A stretch of DNA of 49,745 bases from Thiohalocapsa sp. GTDB lineage: Bacteria; Pseudomonadota; Gammaproteobacteria; Chromatiales; Chromatiaceae. Under the pieces are notes generated by a model. The model was not told the origin of the DNA. It did not search any database and saw only the letters and a program-made list of their open reading frames with translations. The stretch is taken from assembly GCA_028277725.1 (NCBI GenBank), contig JANQFX010000010.1, positions 1-49,745 on the forward strand, written 5' to 3'. Positions 23,924-32,873 of the stretch are shown in pieces. The position numbers and the translations under genes were made by a program. The stretch's first letter is position 1; each line of letters begins with the position of its first letter.

Positions 23924-25326
23924 TGCGCGTCGCCATCGCCGGCGCCAGCGGTTTCGTCGGCACCGCGTTGGCGCCGGAACTGGCGGCACGGCATGAGGTG
24001 GTGGCGCTGACGCGATCTCCGGCCCGCGCCGCGCTGCCGTCGTCCGTGCCCGGCCTCAGCTGGCGACACTGCGATCTGTTCAGCGCCCCGGCCGTCGACG
24101 AGGCACTGGCCGAAGTCGACGCCGCTGTCTACCTGGTGCACTCCCTGGCACCCTCTTCCCGGCTGACCCAGGCCCAGCCCCGGGATATGGACTTGGTGCT
24201 GGCGGACAATTTCGCCCGCGCGGCGGCCGCCAACGGCGTCCGGCACATCGTCTTCGTCAGCGGCGTCATGCCCCGCAGCTTCCGCTTCTCGCCGCTACTC
24301 TGGAGCCGACGCGAGATGGAGATGGTGCTCGGCTCCCACGGCACACCGGTAACGGCGCTGCGCGCGAGCCTGGTGGTGGGGCCCGGCGGCACGGGGCCGG
24401 ACCTGTTGCTGGACCTGGTGCGGCGCCTGCCGGTGCTGCTGCTGCCGCCGAACTCCAGCTCCCGTACCCGGCCCATCGCGCTGCGCGACCTGGTCCGCGC
24501 CATCCTCGTCACCCTCGGCCGTCCGGCGGAGTTCAACGGCGCCTTCGACATCGGCGGCGCCGAGGAGCTGAGCTACGAACAGATGCTGCGCGACACCGCC
24601 CAAGTGCTCGGCCTGCGCCGGACCTTCCGGCGCGTACCGCTGATGCCGACACCGCTTGCCGCCGTCACGGCTCGAATGGTGAGCGGTGCGCCGGGGGAAA
24701 TGGTCGGCGCCATCGTCGAGAGCATTCCGCAGGACACCGCGATGCAGGACAACCCGCTGCAGCGCATCATCGAGCCCGACGCCATGCGCTTCTCGGACGC
24801 ACTGCGCGCGAGCATCGACCCGGACACCAAGCGCCTCAAGCCCAACCCGCGCCAGCACATCCGCGACGCCGACACCCACCTGATGCGCGAGCAATCCCTG
24901 GTGCGCTCCATCCAGCGCGTCATCCTGCCGCCGGGTCAGACCGCCGCCTGGGTGGCCGGCAACTACTTCCGCTGGCTCGGCCAGTGCTGCTGGCCCCTGG
25001 TGCGCAGCCGGGTGAACGACGCGGGAGCAGTGGGGGTCTGGATTCGATTCCTGCCCATCAAGCTCCTCACCCTGACCCTCGACACCGAGGCCAGTTCTCC
25101 ACATCGGCAGGTCTATGCCATCTCGGGCGGTCTGCTCGCGCGTCCGAATGCCGCGGGACGGCCGCGGTTCGAATTCCACACCCTGCTGGGTGAGCGCTAC
25201 ACCATGACCGCTATCCACGACTACGCGCCGGCCCTGCCCTGGTGGCTCTACAGCATCAGCCAGGCGGTAGGGCACATCCTGGTGATGCGCCGGTATCAGG
25301 CGCGCCTGGCGCGACTGGCGCGTTAG
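23923..25326 (+). CDS. Atypical SDR / NAD(P)-binding epimerase-like protein with C-terminal extension
   Basis: 467-aa protein. The N-terminus is a Rossmann fold: MRVAIAGASGFVGTALAPEL with the GxxGxxG loop, followed by VYLVHSLA and VFVSGVMP, as in atypical short-chain dehydrogenases that lack the YxxxK pair. Residues 1-300 resemble NAD(P)H-binding DUF2867-type proteins, and the last 150 residues, rich in aromatics (AWVAGNYFRWLGQCCWPLVR), form a second domain of the same architecture. Substrate unknown; membrane association of the C-terminal part is possible. It starts at the stop of the yebG-like gene (TGATG), so both are co-translated. Confidence 0.8.
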   Translation: MRVAIAGASGFVGTALAPELAARHEVVALTRSPARAALPSSVPGLSWRHCDLFSAPAVDEALAEVDAAVYLVHSLAPSSRLTQAQPRDMDLVLADNFARAAAANGVRHIVFVSGVMPRSFRFSPLLWSRREMEMVLGSHGTPVTALRASLVVGPGGTGPDLLLDLVRRLPVLLLPPNSSSRTRPIALRDLVRAILVTLGRPAEFNGAFDIGGAEELSYEQMLRDTAQVLGLRRTFRRVPLMPTPLAAVTARMVSGAPGEMVGAIVESIPQDTAMQDNPLQRIIEPDAMRFSDALRASIDPDTKRLKPNPRQHIRDADTHLMREQSLVRSIQRVILPPGQTAAWVAGNYFRWLGQCCWPLVRSRVNDAGAVGVWIRFLPIKLLTLTLDTEASSPHRQVYAISGGLLARPNAAGRPRFEFHTLLGERYTMTAIHDYAPALPWWLYSISQAVGHILVMRRYQARLARLAR

Positions 25327-25524
25327 ATCGGCATGCTGGCCATCTGTCTCTACCTGATGTTCTCCAAGCGGGGTTGCATCCGTTAGGGAGAGGAGGACAG
25401 CAGGCCGGAGTTCAACTGAGATGGAGCAGTTGGACGATCGTCAGGGTGCGTCCCGCGGGCCTGATCCCAAATTGGCCAGCGAGGCACAACGACTAGGATC
25501 ATCTGCTAGTGGAATACCTGGTGA

Positions 25525-25750
25525 TCGATCGCCCTGCTTGCCGCATTCATCGTGATAGGCCCCTTCGGCTTTCTGATGAGCCTATTCGTCACCCATTGGG
25601 GGAATAACTCTGGAACGTCTGGCCCATGGGCTTCTCGACCGCCAACCAGGAAGGCACCACTGCCTGGCAAGGCGGATGGACCATCTTCTACTGGGGCGAG
25701 TGGAGCGCTTGGGCGCAGTTCGTGTTTCAAGCGCCCAAGCGCTTGAAAAA
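25525..25750 (+). pseudogene. Decayed BCCT-type transporter fragment
   Basis: In one frame from about 25525: SIALLAAFIVIGPFGFLMSL then FVTHWGNN. After a frameshift near 25608 another frame gives LWNVWPMGFSTANQEGTTAW then QGGWTIFYWGEWSAWAQFV. The last part aligns with the BCCT (betaine/carnitine/choline transporter) segment GWTxFYWxWWISWxPFVG. The rest of the ~500-residue transporter is missing. A compatible-solute transporter relic would fit a halotolerant organism. The assignment is by pattern only. Confidence 0.5.
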
Positions 25751-25856
25751 TGAAGCGAAGCGGAAACCGCGTTTTCGTTTCGCGTCTTGAAAATTGCCAG
25801 GACGGCAATTTTCAAGGTCCCCTTGAGCCGCTTACTGCGGGGCTTCCTGCCCCGCA
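25704..25856. repeat. Cluster of consecutive perfect or near-perfect hairpins
   Basis: Five stems in 153 bases. A: 25704-25716 pairs with 25731-25743 (13 bp). B: 25725-25734 with 25739-25748 (10 bp, 4-base loop), mutually exclusive with A. C: 25755-25767 with 25771-25783 (13 positions, two mismatches, 3-base loop). D: 25786-25798 with 25804-25816 (13 bp perfect, 5-base loop). E: 25836-25843 with 25849-25856 (8 bp, 5-base loop). They lie between converging genes. No U-run follows, so ordinary terminators are not a full explanation. Confidence 0.85.
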
Positions 25857-25949
25857 CGGGCATCACGCAGGCTTCGATACACCAGCATCGCTGGCGGGGC
25901 AAATGGCCCCTGTATGCTCAATCACGCGATTCCCTCAGAGTGGAGCCCA

Positions 25950-26165
25950 TCATTTCCTCTGGACTTCGATGGGTGCATGTCGGTTCAGAATTTCTTCGAT
26001 TTCCGCATCGGCCGTATCCGGTGCCATGACCTGCACTTGGCACTTCTCCTGGCTGACTCGGATCTCTTCCTGTGGAATGCCTGTGGAGACGAGGTCGTTG
26101 CGCACGTTTTCAAGGGTGTCCGTCGTTGCGTAGACGGCCGTGATGATTTCTGTCATTGCTGTCAT
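25950..26165 (-). CDS. Small protein of unknown function, 71 aa
   Basis: 71-aa protein: MTAMTEIITAVYATTDTLEN, then VRNDLVSTGIPQEEIRVSQE, ending ILNRHAPIEVQRK. The pattern, a short beta strand, a helix beginning at DTLENVRNDL, a second strand (KCQVQVMAP) and a second helix (DAEIEEILNRH), suggests a ferredoxin-like alpha-beta fold as seen in small stress or metal-related proteins. I do not recognise the family. Two ATG codons are possible (26165 and 26156); AGGGGG upstream fits the second one better by distance. It follows, on the minus strand, nothing closer than 210 bases. Confidence 0.65.
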   Translation of the reverse strand: MTAMTEIITAVYATTDTLENVRNDLVSTGIPQEEIRVSQEKCQVQVMAPDTADAEIEEILNRHAPIEVQRK

Positions 26166-26378
26166 TACCCCCTGTCGTGGAAGTCATGGACAAGAGCTCG
26201 ATCCGCAGACCGGCATCACGCCCATTGCTAGTGTAGACCAGAAACAACATCGCGAAGCTCAGATCGACGATAGATGACCCTGTCCGAAACCGATCGCACG
26301 AAACGCCCGCGACGAGAATCCTGCACCGATCGGACGTCGCGTCGTCCACCCAGGTCAGGCCCGTGCAGCAGGCGAGGA

Positions 26379-27854
26379 TCAGGCGCCGATCCGCTTCAAC
26401 GGCACGCCCGCGCGCAGTCGCTCCTCCAGGTCCTCGAGCGACACCTTCTTGGTCTCGGGCGCGAACAGGAACACCAGGAAGAGCCCGGCGACACAGCTCA
26501 CGGCGAAGCCGTAGAAGAGCACCGCGCCGCCGATCTGGTGCAGAATGATCTCGCTGTACTGGACCACGATCGCGGTGAACACCCAGTTCGCGATGGTGGT
26601 GATGGTGACGCCGATCTCGCGGCCCTCCAGCGGGAAGATCTCGGCGCACATGATCCACACCACCGGCCCGAGGGAGATGGCGAAGGCGCAGATGTAGGTC
26701 AGCACCGCGCCGACCATCAGCACCTGGCCCAGGTCGCCGAGGTCGCCGCCGCCCTGCTCGTAGCGGAACACGGACGCCACGGCGAACAGCATGACCGCCA
26801 TGACCGCCAGACCGAGATAGAGGATCGGTTTGCGCCCCCAGCGGTCGACAAAGGCCACCGCCAGGATGGTGGTGAGCATGTTGACGAAGCCGACAATGAC
26901 GGTCGCCACCGCGGCGTTCTGGATGCCGGCCTTGGCGAAGATCTCGGTGGAGTAGTAGATCACCGAGTTGATGCCGGAGAGCTGCTGCAGTGCCTGCAGC
27001 GCGATGCCGAGCAGCAGCACCTTCCAGAAGAAGCCCTTGCCGAACAGGTGCAATGCCTTGCGGTCCGCCTGGCCGAGGCTGGTCTGCATCTCGGCGAGTT
27101 CCGCGTCGACCTCCTCCCGGCTGGCGCGGGTGCGCTCCAGCACCGCCCGCGCCTGGTCCTCGCGGCGCTTCAGCATCAGCCAGCGCGGGCTGCGCGGCAG
27201 GGTCAGACCGGCGAGCAGCATAACGATGGCCGGAATCGAGATGATGCCGAGCATCAGGCGCCAGGAGTGATCCTGCCCCTGGAACGCGATCTGAATGCCC
27301 GCGTTCGACACGAATACCAGGAAGATGCCGATGGTGATCATCAGCTGATACATGGCGATGATGCCGCCGCGCATATGCGTCGGCGCGATCTCGGACAGAT
27401 ACAGCGGCACGACGAACGCCGCGGTGCCGACGGCCAGGCCGAGCAGGATCCGGCTCAGCAGCAGAATCTCGTAGCTCTGGGCCGCGGCGCCGATCAGCGT
27501 GCAGGCGGCGAAGGCCAGGGCCGCGAACAGGATGGTGTTCTTGCGTCCGAGGATGCGCGCCACCCAGCCGGCGATGAAGGCTCCCACCGCGGCGGCCCAG
27601 GCGAGCACGCCCGAAAAGAAGGCGCCCTGGTCCGTGGTCAGTCCAAGATCTTCCCGAATCAGCGGCAGCGAGCCGTTGATGAAGCCCTGGTCAAGGCCGA
27701 ACAGCAGCCCGCCCAGGGCGCCGATGAAGGCGATGACGGCGACCTTGCGGACAACGTCGGGCGCCGCCTTGTAGCGCGCGGCGAAGGTGTTCTGTGGCCC
27801 GCTCTGCGGTTCGTTCAGAGCATCGGTCTCGGAATCTCTTTGATCAAGCGTCAT
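26379..27854 (-). CDS. Sugar-porter family MFS transporter
   Basis: 491-aa, 12-TM major facilitator of the sugar-porter family (XylE/GalP-like), a proton-coupled sugar importer. Visible marks: GGLLFGLDQGFINGSL in TM1, RILLGLAVGTAAFVVPLYLS with EIAPTHMRG, the mid-loop LPRSPRWLM, the sugar-binding QQLSGINSVIYYSTEIF, DRWGRKPILYLG, and the terminal PETKKVSLEDLEERL. The ATG at 27854 has GGGGAGGG upstream; a longer open frame is not needed. It is the 3'-most gene of the minus-strand surface-polysaccharide cluster, 119 bases from its neighbour, so it may serve sugar uptake rather than polymer export. Substrate unknown. Confidence 0.9.
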   Translation of the reverse strand: MTLDQRDSETDALNEPQSGPQNTFAARYKAAPDVVRKVAVIAFIGALGGLLFGLDQGFINGSLPLIREDLGLTTDQGAFFSGVLAWAAAVGAFIAGWVARILGRKNTILFAALAFAACTLIGAAAQSYEILLLSRILLGLAVGTAAFVVPLYLSEIAPTHMRGGIIAMYQLMITIGIFLVFVSNAGIQIAFQGQDHSWRLMLGIISIPAIVMLLAGLTLPRSPRWLMLKRREDQARAVLERTRASREEVDAELAEMQTSLGQADRKALHLFGKGFFWKVLLLGIALQALQQLSGINSVIYYSTEIFAKAGIQNAAVATVIVGFVNMLTTILAVAFVDRWGRKPILYLGLAVMAVMLFAVASVFRYEQGGGDLGDLGQVLMVGAVLTYICAFAISLGPVVWIMCAEIFPLEGREIGVTITTIANWVFTAIVVQYSEIILHQIGGAVLFYGFAVSCVAGLFLVFLFAPETKKVSLEDLEERLRAGVPLKRIGA

Positions 27855-27973
27855 GGGCTGCCCTCCCCGACCGGTGGTGATGCCGCCCATTGCGAGCGGC
27901 TCGTTCTCGTCGTTCTAACGGACTCGGTGGCCGTCCCGCCATCGGACGGCGTCGCGGGCGCCGGTGCAGCCGG

Positions 27974-29530
27974 TCAAGCTCCCCCGCCGTCGGCGCCCGC
28001 CTGCTCCATTGAGCGTTCGCCCGGACGCTGCCAGGCGCGGCGGCCAAACAACGCAAGGATACCGGACCAAAGCAGGCCCAGGTCTGCCAGTGTCCCGCGC
28101 TGCCCGGCGTAGAAGGCATCGCTCATCAGGCGCTCCTCGAAGGGCGCGTCCACAGGCAGATTGAGCTGGGTCGGGCCGATGAGCCCGACCGGTGCCTGGT
28201 CGCGCACGCGCTGCCAGTCCTCGGTGCGCGCCTCCGCCTCCTCGGGGGTCAGCGGGGAGACGCCCACGGGTCGCAGGTCGCCGCTGATCAGAGCCAGCAG
28301 CCGCGGCAGGGTGGCGAGCACCGGAATGCCGGTGTCGATGCGCCAGGCCGTGAAGGCGTAGTCGGTGTCCGAGGCCACGACGCGCCCGGCGACGCTGGCG
28401 TGGGCGCGATTGCCGATCAGGACCTCGCGCCGCAGCAGGCCACCCTTACCCCCGGCATCTGCCTGGCCTCCGCCCGACTCCAACGCCGCGGCGATCAGCG
28501 CGACGAGCCACAGCGGCAAGGACAAGACCAGCAGGAGCACACCGAGGAGCCGGTCCAACACCCCACCCGCCTTCCACGTTGCCTCCTCTCCGCCGAGGCG
28601 TCCGAGCAGGAAGGCGTCGGCGATCTTGAGCACCGCGCCGGTGTCGACGCGGATGAGCAGGTCCTGGGCAACGATGGCGTTGTTCACGGCGACCAATTCG
28701 CCGATGTAGCTGTGCGGCAGGATGACGCTGTCCGAGACCGTCGCTGCCCGATCCACCACCACGTCGCGGCAGATGACGGCCTCACCGAGCAGTTCCGCCT
28801 CGGCGCTGACGCGGCTGTTGTCGCCGATATAGGCCTGACCCTGGCGCAGGCTCCGCGGTGCGATCACGGCCCGGCGGCCCACCTTCAGGCCGAGCGCCAG
28901 CTCCCGGCCGTCGGCGCTGAGCCCCGGAATGCGCCCGGTCACCAGGTCGAGATTGGCACGGTGGTACTCCGACAAGGTATCCAACAGATTCAGCGGGACC
29001 TCGGTCAGGTCCACCCGCTCCAGACCATCGACCTCGGCCGGCGCAGCCGGCGCCGACCAATGCAGCACGTCCAGCAGCGCGCGGGCATCGGCGTGCCCCG
29101 GCCGCAACAGCAATAACGATGCGCGTGGGTCGTCCGTCAAACCGATCAGGGTGCTGCCCGACAGCCCCTGGGCGGCCTCCAGGAAGGGGCCGACACTGGG
29201 CGCCGCCAGCAGGTCCGCACGCAGCACCAGCAGCGGTTGGTCGTCGCCGATGTTGATCCGAGGCCAGATCGCGCTCGGCGCCTCACCGCCGCGGCTGAGC
29301 GCGAAGCGGAAGCGCGCACCCCAGCGCTCGCCATGGCCGAGCAGAGCCTCGAGCTTGTCGGCGTGGTCGCAAAGGACGAAGACGCAGTCCGTGACTCCGG
29401 CGCCGATGAGTTCCTCCAACCGGAACCGGACCAGCGCCTGGTGGGCGATGGGCAACAGGGCCGGTGCATAGCGCCCGTCGAGCGGCGCCAGGGCCGCGGC
29501 GGGCCGATCGATGAAGATCAATGCGCGCAT
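27974..29530 (-). CDS. Fusion of degenerate nucleotidyltransferase, LbH-like and sugar-transferase-like domains
   Basis: 518 aa in three parts. Residues 1-200 resemble an NDP-sugar pyrophosphorylase (PALLPIAHQALVRFRLEELI then GAGVTDCVFVL), but the catalytic glycine-rich GxGTR loop is absent (FIDRPAAALAPLDGRYAP instead). Residues about 215-320 resemble a left-handed beta-helix (GQAYIGDNSRVSAEAELLGE, VVVDRAATVSDSVILPHSYI). A TM helix (LLGVLLLVLSLPLWLVALIA) leads to a C-terminal part resembling the tail of polyprenyl-phosphate sugar transferases (GDLRPVGVSPLTPEEAEA), without the catalytic KFRSM/DE region. It is probably a scaffold or regulator in exopolysaccharide synthesis. It lies 67 bases downstream of the canonical transferase. 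Confidence 0.75.
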   Translation of the reverse strand: MRALIFIDRPAAALAPLDGRYAPALLPIAHQALVRFRLEELIGAGVTDCVFVLCDHADKLEALLGHGERWGARFRFALSRGGEAPSAIWPRINIGDDQPLLVLRADLLAAPSVGPFLEAAQGLSGSTLIGLTDDPRASLLLLRPGHADARALLDVLHWSAPAAPAEVDGLERVDLTEVPLNLLDTLSEYHRANLDLVTGRIPGLSADGRELALGLKVGRRAVIAPRSLRQGQAYIGDNSRVSAEAELLGEAVICRDVVVDRAATVSDSVILPHSYIGELVAVNNAIVAQDLLIRVDTGAVLKIADAFLLGRLGGEEATWKAGGVLDRLLGVLLLVLSLPLWLVALIAAALESGGGQADAGGKGGLLRREVLIGNRAHASVAGRVVASDTDYAFTAWRIDTGIPVLATLPRLLALISGDLRPVGVSPLTPEEAEARTEDWQRVRDQAPVGLIGPTQLNLPVDAPFEERLMSDAFYAGQRGTLADLGLLWSGILALFGRRAWQRPGERSMEQAGADGGGA

Positions 29531-29597
29531 AGCTCAGGTGCTCCTCCCGGCAGGGCGCCGGCGTGGCGGGGCTGCGGATGGGTCGACGAACGGGACA

Positions 29598-30332
29598 TCA
29601 ATAGGCACCGGTCCCGAACAACAGTGCAGGGACGGTCTTGAGCAGAATCTTGAGGTCCGTCCAGAACGACTGCGACTCGATGTACTGGACATCCAGTTCC
29701 ACCTGTTGGTCGAAGGGGATCTCGGAGCGACCGGAAATCTGCCAGATGCAAGTGATGCCGGGGATCACGTCGAGTCGGCGCCGGTCGGAGAGTGAATACT
29801 GGTCCACCTCCGCCAGGACCGGCGGGCGCGGCCCCACCAGCGACATGTCCCCTCGCAGCACGTTCCACAGCTGCGGCAGCTCATCGAGGCTGGTCTTGCG
29901 GATGATCCGCCCGACCTTGGTCACGCGCGGGTCGTTCTTCATCTTGAAAATGACGCCGCCGGCCATCTCGTTCTGCTTCATGAGCTCCGCCTTGCGCGCC
30001 TCCGCGTCGACGTACATGGAGCGGAACTTCCACATGGTGAAGAGCTGACCCCAACGTCCGACCCGCTTCTGGGCAAACAGGATGGGCCCTGGAGACTCCA
30101 GCCGGATCGCCAGGGCGACGCCGACGAACACGGGCACGAGCAGCACCATCAACACCGCGGAGGCGGCGACATCGAACAACCGCTTGAGCAGGTAGGACCC
30201 GCGCACCACGCTGGTCCAGAGGGCGCGCTTGCCGAGCATCTTCAGACGCTGCCGGGCACTCAGGGCACGGGGGTTGCCGTAGCGCTTGATCAGCAGTTCG
30301 TGTCGGCGTTGCGCGTCGGCGTCGGTACTCAT
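29598..30332 (-). CDS. Polyprenyl-phosphate hexose-1-phosphate transferase (bacterial sugar transferase)
   Basis: 244-aa initiating enzyme of surface-polysaccharide synthesis (WcaJ/PglC-like catalytic domain). One TM/re-entrant segment ([20 protein letters not shown] then [13 protein letters not shown]), [12 protein letters not shown], the catalytic [37 protein letters not shown] with the Asp-Glu pair, VGPRPP, and [20 protein letters not shown]. It transfers a sugar-1-phosphate from a nucleotide sugar to undecaprenyl phosphate at the inner membrane. The ATG at 30332 overlaps the upstream WecG-like gene by four bases. It lacks the long four-TM N-terminal domain of WcaJ; such short versions are common. 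Confidence 0.92.
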   Translation of the reverse strand: MSTDADAQRRHELLIKRYGNPRALSARQRLKMLGKRALWTSVVRGSYLLKRLFDVAASAVLMVLLVPVFVGVALAIRLESPGPILFAQKRVGRWGQLFTMWKFRSMYVDAEARKAELMKQNEMAGGVIFKMKNDPRVTKVGRIIRKTSLDELPQLWNVLRGDMSLVGPRPPVLAEVDQYSLSDRRRLDVIPGITCIWQISGRSEIPFDQQVELDVQYIESQSFWTDLKILLKTVPALLFGTGAY

Positions 30333-31717
30333 GTCGCGGCTCCGGGGGTGGTATCGGCGGTTCCCGCTCCGGGCGGCAGCTCGAAGCGTTCCGGGTTCAG
30401 GCCCTGGCGCCAGACGCGATACAGGAACAACGGGTTGCCGATCAGATACCGGCGCCACATCCGGCCCGGCTCCTGCAACAGGCGGTAGGCCCATTCCAGG
30501 CCGATCTCGCGCATCCACACCGGCGCCCGCGGGATACGGCCGGAGTAGAAGTCGAACAGGCCGCCTACGCCCATGCGCACGGCGGGTCGCAGGGCGTCAC
30601 GGTGCTCCTGCAGCCAGAGGTCCTGGCGCGGGACACCGAAGGCGACCAGGAGGATGTCCGCGCCGCTCGCATTGATGGCCTCGACAACGTCCCGCGCCTC
30701 TGCCGGCGCGAAGTAACCGTCGCGCGTACCGGCGATGCGCAAGCCGGAATAGCGCCGCTGCATGTTCTCCGCCGCCGCTTGCGCAATGCCGGGCCGCGCG
30801 CCGAGCAGATACAGCGAGCGGCCCTGCTCCGCCGCGGCGGCACAGAGCAGCGGGAACAGGTCGGTGCCGTTGACGTTCTCGCGCAGCGCGACGCCCTGCA
30901 TGCGGCAGCCGATGTGGATGCCGATGCCGTCCGGCAGCACGCGCTCGGCGGCGAGCAGCGCGGCGCGGTACTCGGTATGTCCCCAGGCGATGTTGAGACA
31001 GTCCGGGTTGACGAAGGCCACCTGCTGCACCGGCGCACCCGGTGCGCTGACGTCCATGAGCCAGTCCACCGTCTCGGCCATGGTGGTGTTGAGGATCGGG
31101 ATGCCGAAGAAGTTGAGCATCGGCGGCGCCTCCAGTTCCCCGCCACCGCCGCCGAGCAGGTCGCCGACCAAGGAGCGGGCGGCGAGGCCCAGGTCTCCAC
31201 GCACCGACTGCTGGTAGACGAAGTCCCGATCCAGTGCGGTCTCCTCGACGTGGGCGATACCGACCTTACTGCGCACGCGAAAGGGTGAAACCAGCCCGGG
31301 TCGGACCAGGAACCGCACCGCGTCGCTCATCGGCACGGCGGCGGCCTCGGTCGGCGTCAGCGGGCGCGGGCCGACGATGGCCAGATCGCCCTTCAGCACG
31401 CTGAACCAGACCGCCAGCCCACGCAACGGCCCGCGGCCGGCGAAACGCAACCGATGAATGGGTGAGCGATAGCGCCCCAGCAGCACATCGAACTCGAAGG
31501 GCCGGCGGACCTGCAAGAGACTGGCGACGACCCGCAGCAGCAGCAGCGGCGAGGTCAGCAGCAGGACCAGCAACGCGAGCACGATGTCGATGGCCCGGGG
31601 CAGGGCGTCGACCAGGAAGCGGCCGATCGGGACCCATGCGCGCTGGACGGCGAGGCGCCATCGCCCCCGCCTGCGCTGACCGAGCGGCCCGGGAATTCGA
31701 AGCTCCTGTCTCCTCAT
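30329..31717 (-). CDS. WecG/TagA/CpsF glycosyltransferase fused to a degenerate sugar-transferase half
   Basis: 462 aa. Residues 1-200 have a TM segment (IDIVLALLVLLLTSPLLLLR) then a sugar-transferase-like tail (GDLAIVGPRPLTPTEAAA, FLVRPGLVSPFRV), without the KFRSM motif. Residues from about 205 are a WecG/TagA/CpsF domain: FVNPDCLNIAWGHTEYRAAL, LPDGIGIHIG, NVNGTDLFPLLC, YLLGARPG, VAFGVPRQDLWLQEH, GVGGLFDFYSG. This family adds ManNAc-type sugars to the lipid-linked primer, so it would be the second transferase after the initiating enzyme. The ATG at 31717 has no strong ribosome site; the start is the least certain part. It is the first gene of the cluster. Confidence 0.85.
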   Translation of the reverse strand: MRRQELRIPGPLGQRRRGRWRLAVQRAWVPIGRFLVDALPRAIDIVLALLVLLLTSPLLLLRVVASLLQVRRPFEFDVLLGRYRSPIHRLRFAGRGPLRGLAVWFSVLKGDLAIVGPRPLTPTEAAAVPMSDAVRFLVRPGLVSPFRVRSKVGIAHVEETALDRDFVYQQSVRGDLGLAARSLVGDLLGGGGGELEAPPMLNFFGIPILNTTMAETVDWLMDVSAPGAPVQQVAFVNPDCLNIAWGHTEYRAALLAAERVLPDGIGIHIGCRMQGVALRENVNGTDLFPLLCAAAAEQGRSLYLLGARPGIAQAAAENMQRRYSGLRIAGTRDGYFAPAEARDVVEAINASGADILLVAFGVPRQDLWLQEHRDALRPAVRMGVGGLFDFYSGRIPRAPVWMREIGLEWAYRLLQEPGRMWRRYLIGNPLFLYRVWRQGLNPERFELPPGAGTADTTPGAAT

Positions 31718-31951
31718 GATGCGTCGCCGTTCTAGACCCCGAAGAACCCGCCGTCCAGCAGGTGCCGAACACATGCCCCCGCACCGTGGCCGGCCGCGAG
31801 CGCCGCCACAAGGACCGACCCACGCCATGGCGATCGGTGAGGGCACGAGGGGCAATCCGGCCCACCGTAAGGAGAATCGACCCACAGCCGAATTGCCGGG
31901 CCCATCTTGCGGCATCGCCGGGCGGCTGCCAAGCCTGAACGCGCGGTTGAC

Positions 31952-32695
31952 TCAGGGCCGATCGTCAACGGGTTGGGGCTCGGGAACGAGCAGCTCCGCG
32001 TCATCGTGCCGAGGGCTGTTGACGCGCCGCGAGACTGGGTCCAGCAGCCAACCGGCCGAGGCCGCAGGCCGCAGCAGATCATTGAGCACCGGCGCCTCGC
32101 TGGTGGGGTCGAGCCAGGCGTCCATGTCCGCGGGGTCGATGATGACGGGCATCCGCTCGTGCACCGGCGCAATGGCCCTGTTCGCATCGGTGACGACGAT
32201 GGTGCAGGACTGCACCGGGTCGCCGTCCAGCGGCTGCCAGACCTCCCACAGGCCCGCCAGCAGCAGCGATGCCCGGCGCTGCCGGTGGATGAAAAAGGGT
32301 TGCTTTGCGGCCTTGGCAGCCTTGTCGGCGTCGGCGGGCGCCTGGCGCCACTCGTAGAAGCCCTCCGCCGGGATCAGACAACGGCGCCGCTTGAATGCGG
32401 CTCGGTAGGCCGGCTTGGTGGCGATGGTCTCGGCGCGGGCATTGATCATGTTGTAGCGGCGGTTCGGGCCGCCGCCGGAGGTCGAGCCGGGGGTCCAGCT
32501 GGGAATGAGGCCCCAGCGCAGGGCCGTCAGCTCGCGACCGGCGGCGCCCCGACTGGCCCGAATGGCGAGTACGGGCCGGGTCGGCGCGACGTTGAAGCTC
32601 GGCCGCCAGTCACCTAGGCCGTCATCGTCCAGCTCCGCCGCATAACGGCTGGCGTAGAGTTCGGGGTCTGCGTGCTGGACGAATCGGCCGCACAT
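31952..32695 (-). CDS. SRAP-family abasic-site protein (YedK/HMCES)
   Basis: 247-aa SRAP protein, which covalently traps abasic sites in single-stranded DNA to protect replication forks. Met1 is removed so that Cys2 forms the thiazolidine crosslink; the start MCGRFVQHA shows it. The other active residues are Asn in NVAPTRPVL, Glu in GFYEWRQAP and His in VHERMPVIID. The ATG at 32695 is fixed by the Cys2 requirement. An insertion rich in Ala and Lys (about residues 130-145) follows GFYEW. It stands alone between the polysaccharide cluster and a DUF2333 gene; no regulatory site was identified. Confidence 0.93.
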   Translation of the reverse strand: MCGRFVQHADPELYASRYAAELDDDGLGDWRPSFNVAPTRPVLAIRASRGAAGRELTALRWGLIPSWTPGSTSGGGPNRRYNMINARAETIATKPAYRAAFKRRRCLIPAEGFYEWRQAPADADKAAKAAKQPFFIHRQRRASLLLAGLWEVWQPLDGDPVQSCTIVVTDANRAIAPVHERMPVIIDPADMDAWLDPTSEAPVLNDLLRPAASAGWLLDPVSRRVNSPRHDDAELLVPEPQPVDDRP

Positions 32696-32873
32696 GGCGT
32701 CGAGATTCCGGGGCGTACCCTTTCAAACCAGAAGGGACAGGGCGCCAGACAAGATCGCGCCACAGGTCGGTGCCGTCTCGCAGCTCGGCCACGAAATGGC
32801 ACGATGCACATTGTCCTGAAGCGCCGCGGCGGCCAGGCCAGGAACGAAACCGCCGCCCGCTTCCGACTCGACG

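Larger units (their letters stand above)
25327..25949. other. Intergenic region with transporter relic and hairpins
   Basis: About 620 bases between the convergent SDR-like gene (plus) and a small minus-strand gene. The first part is unremarkable. 25525-25724 encodes fragments of a BCCT transporter in two frames. 25704-25856 contains a chain of strong hairpins listed separately. Confidence 0.7.

Noticed and set aside
25786..25816. Ordinary Rho-independent terminator
   Set aside because: A perfect stem but no T run on either side; it is part of a larger hairpin cluster.
26274..28112. 612-aa plus-strand open frame opposite the sugar transporter
   Set aside because: An antisense shadow, very rich in His, Gln and Asp, without any recognisable motif.
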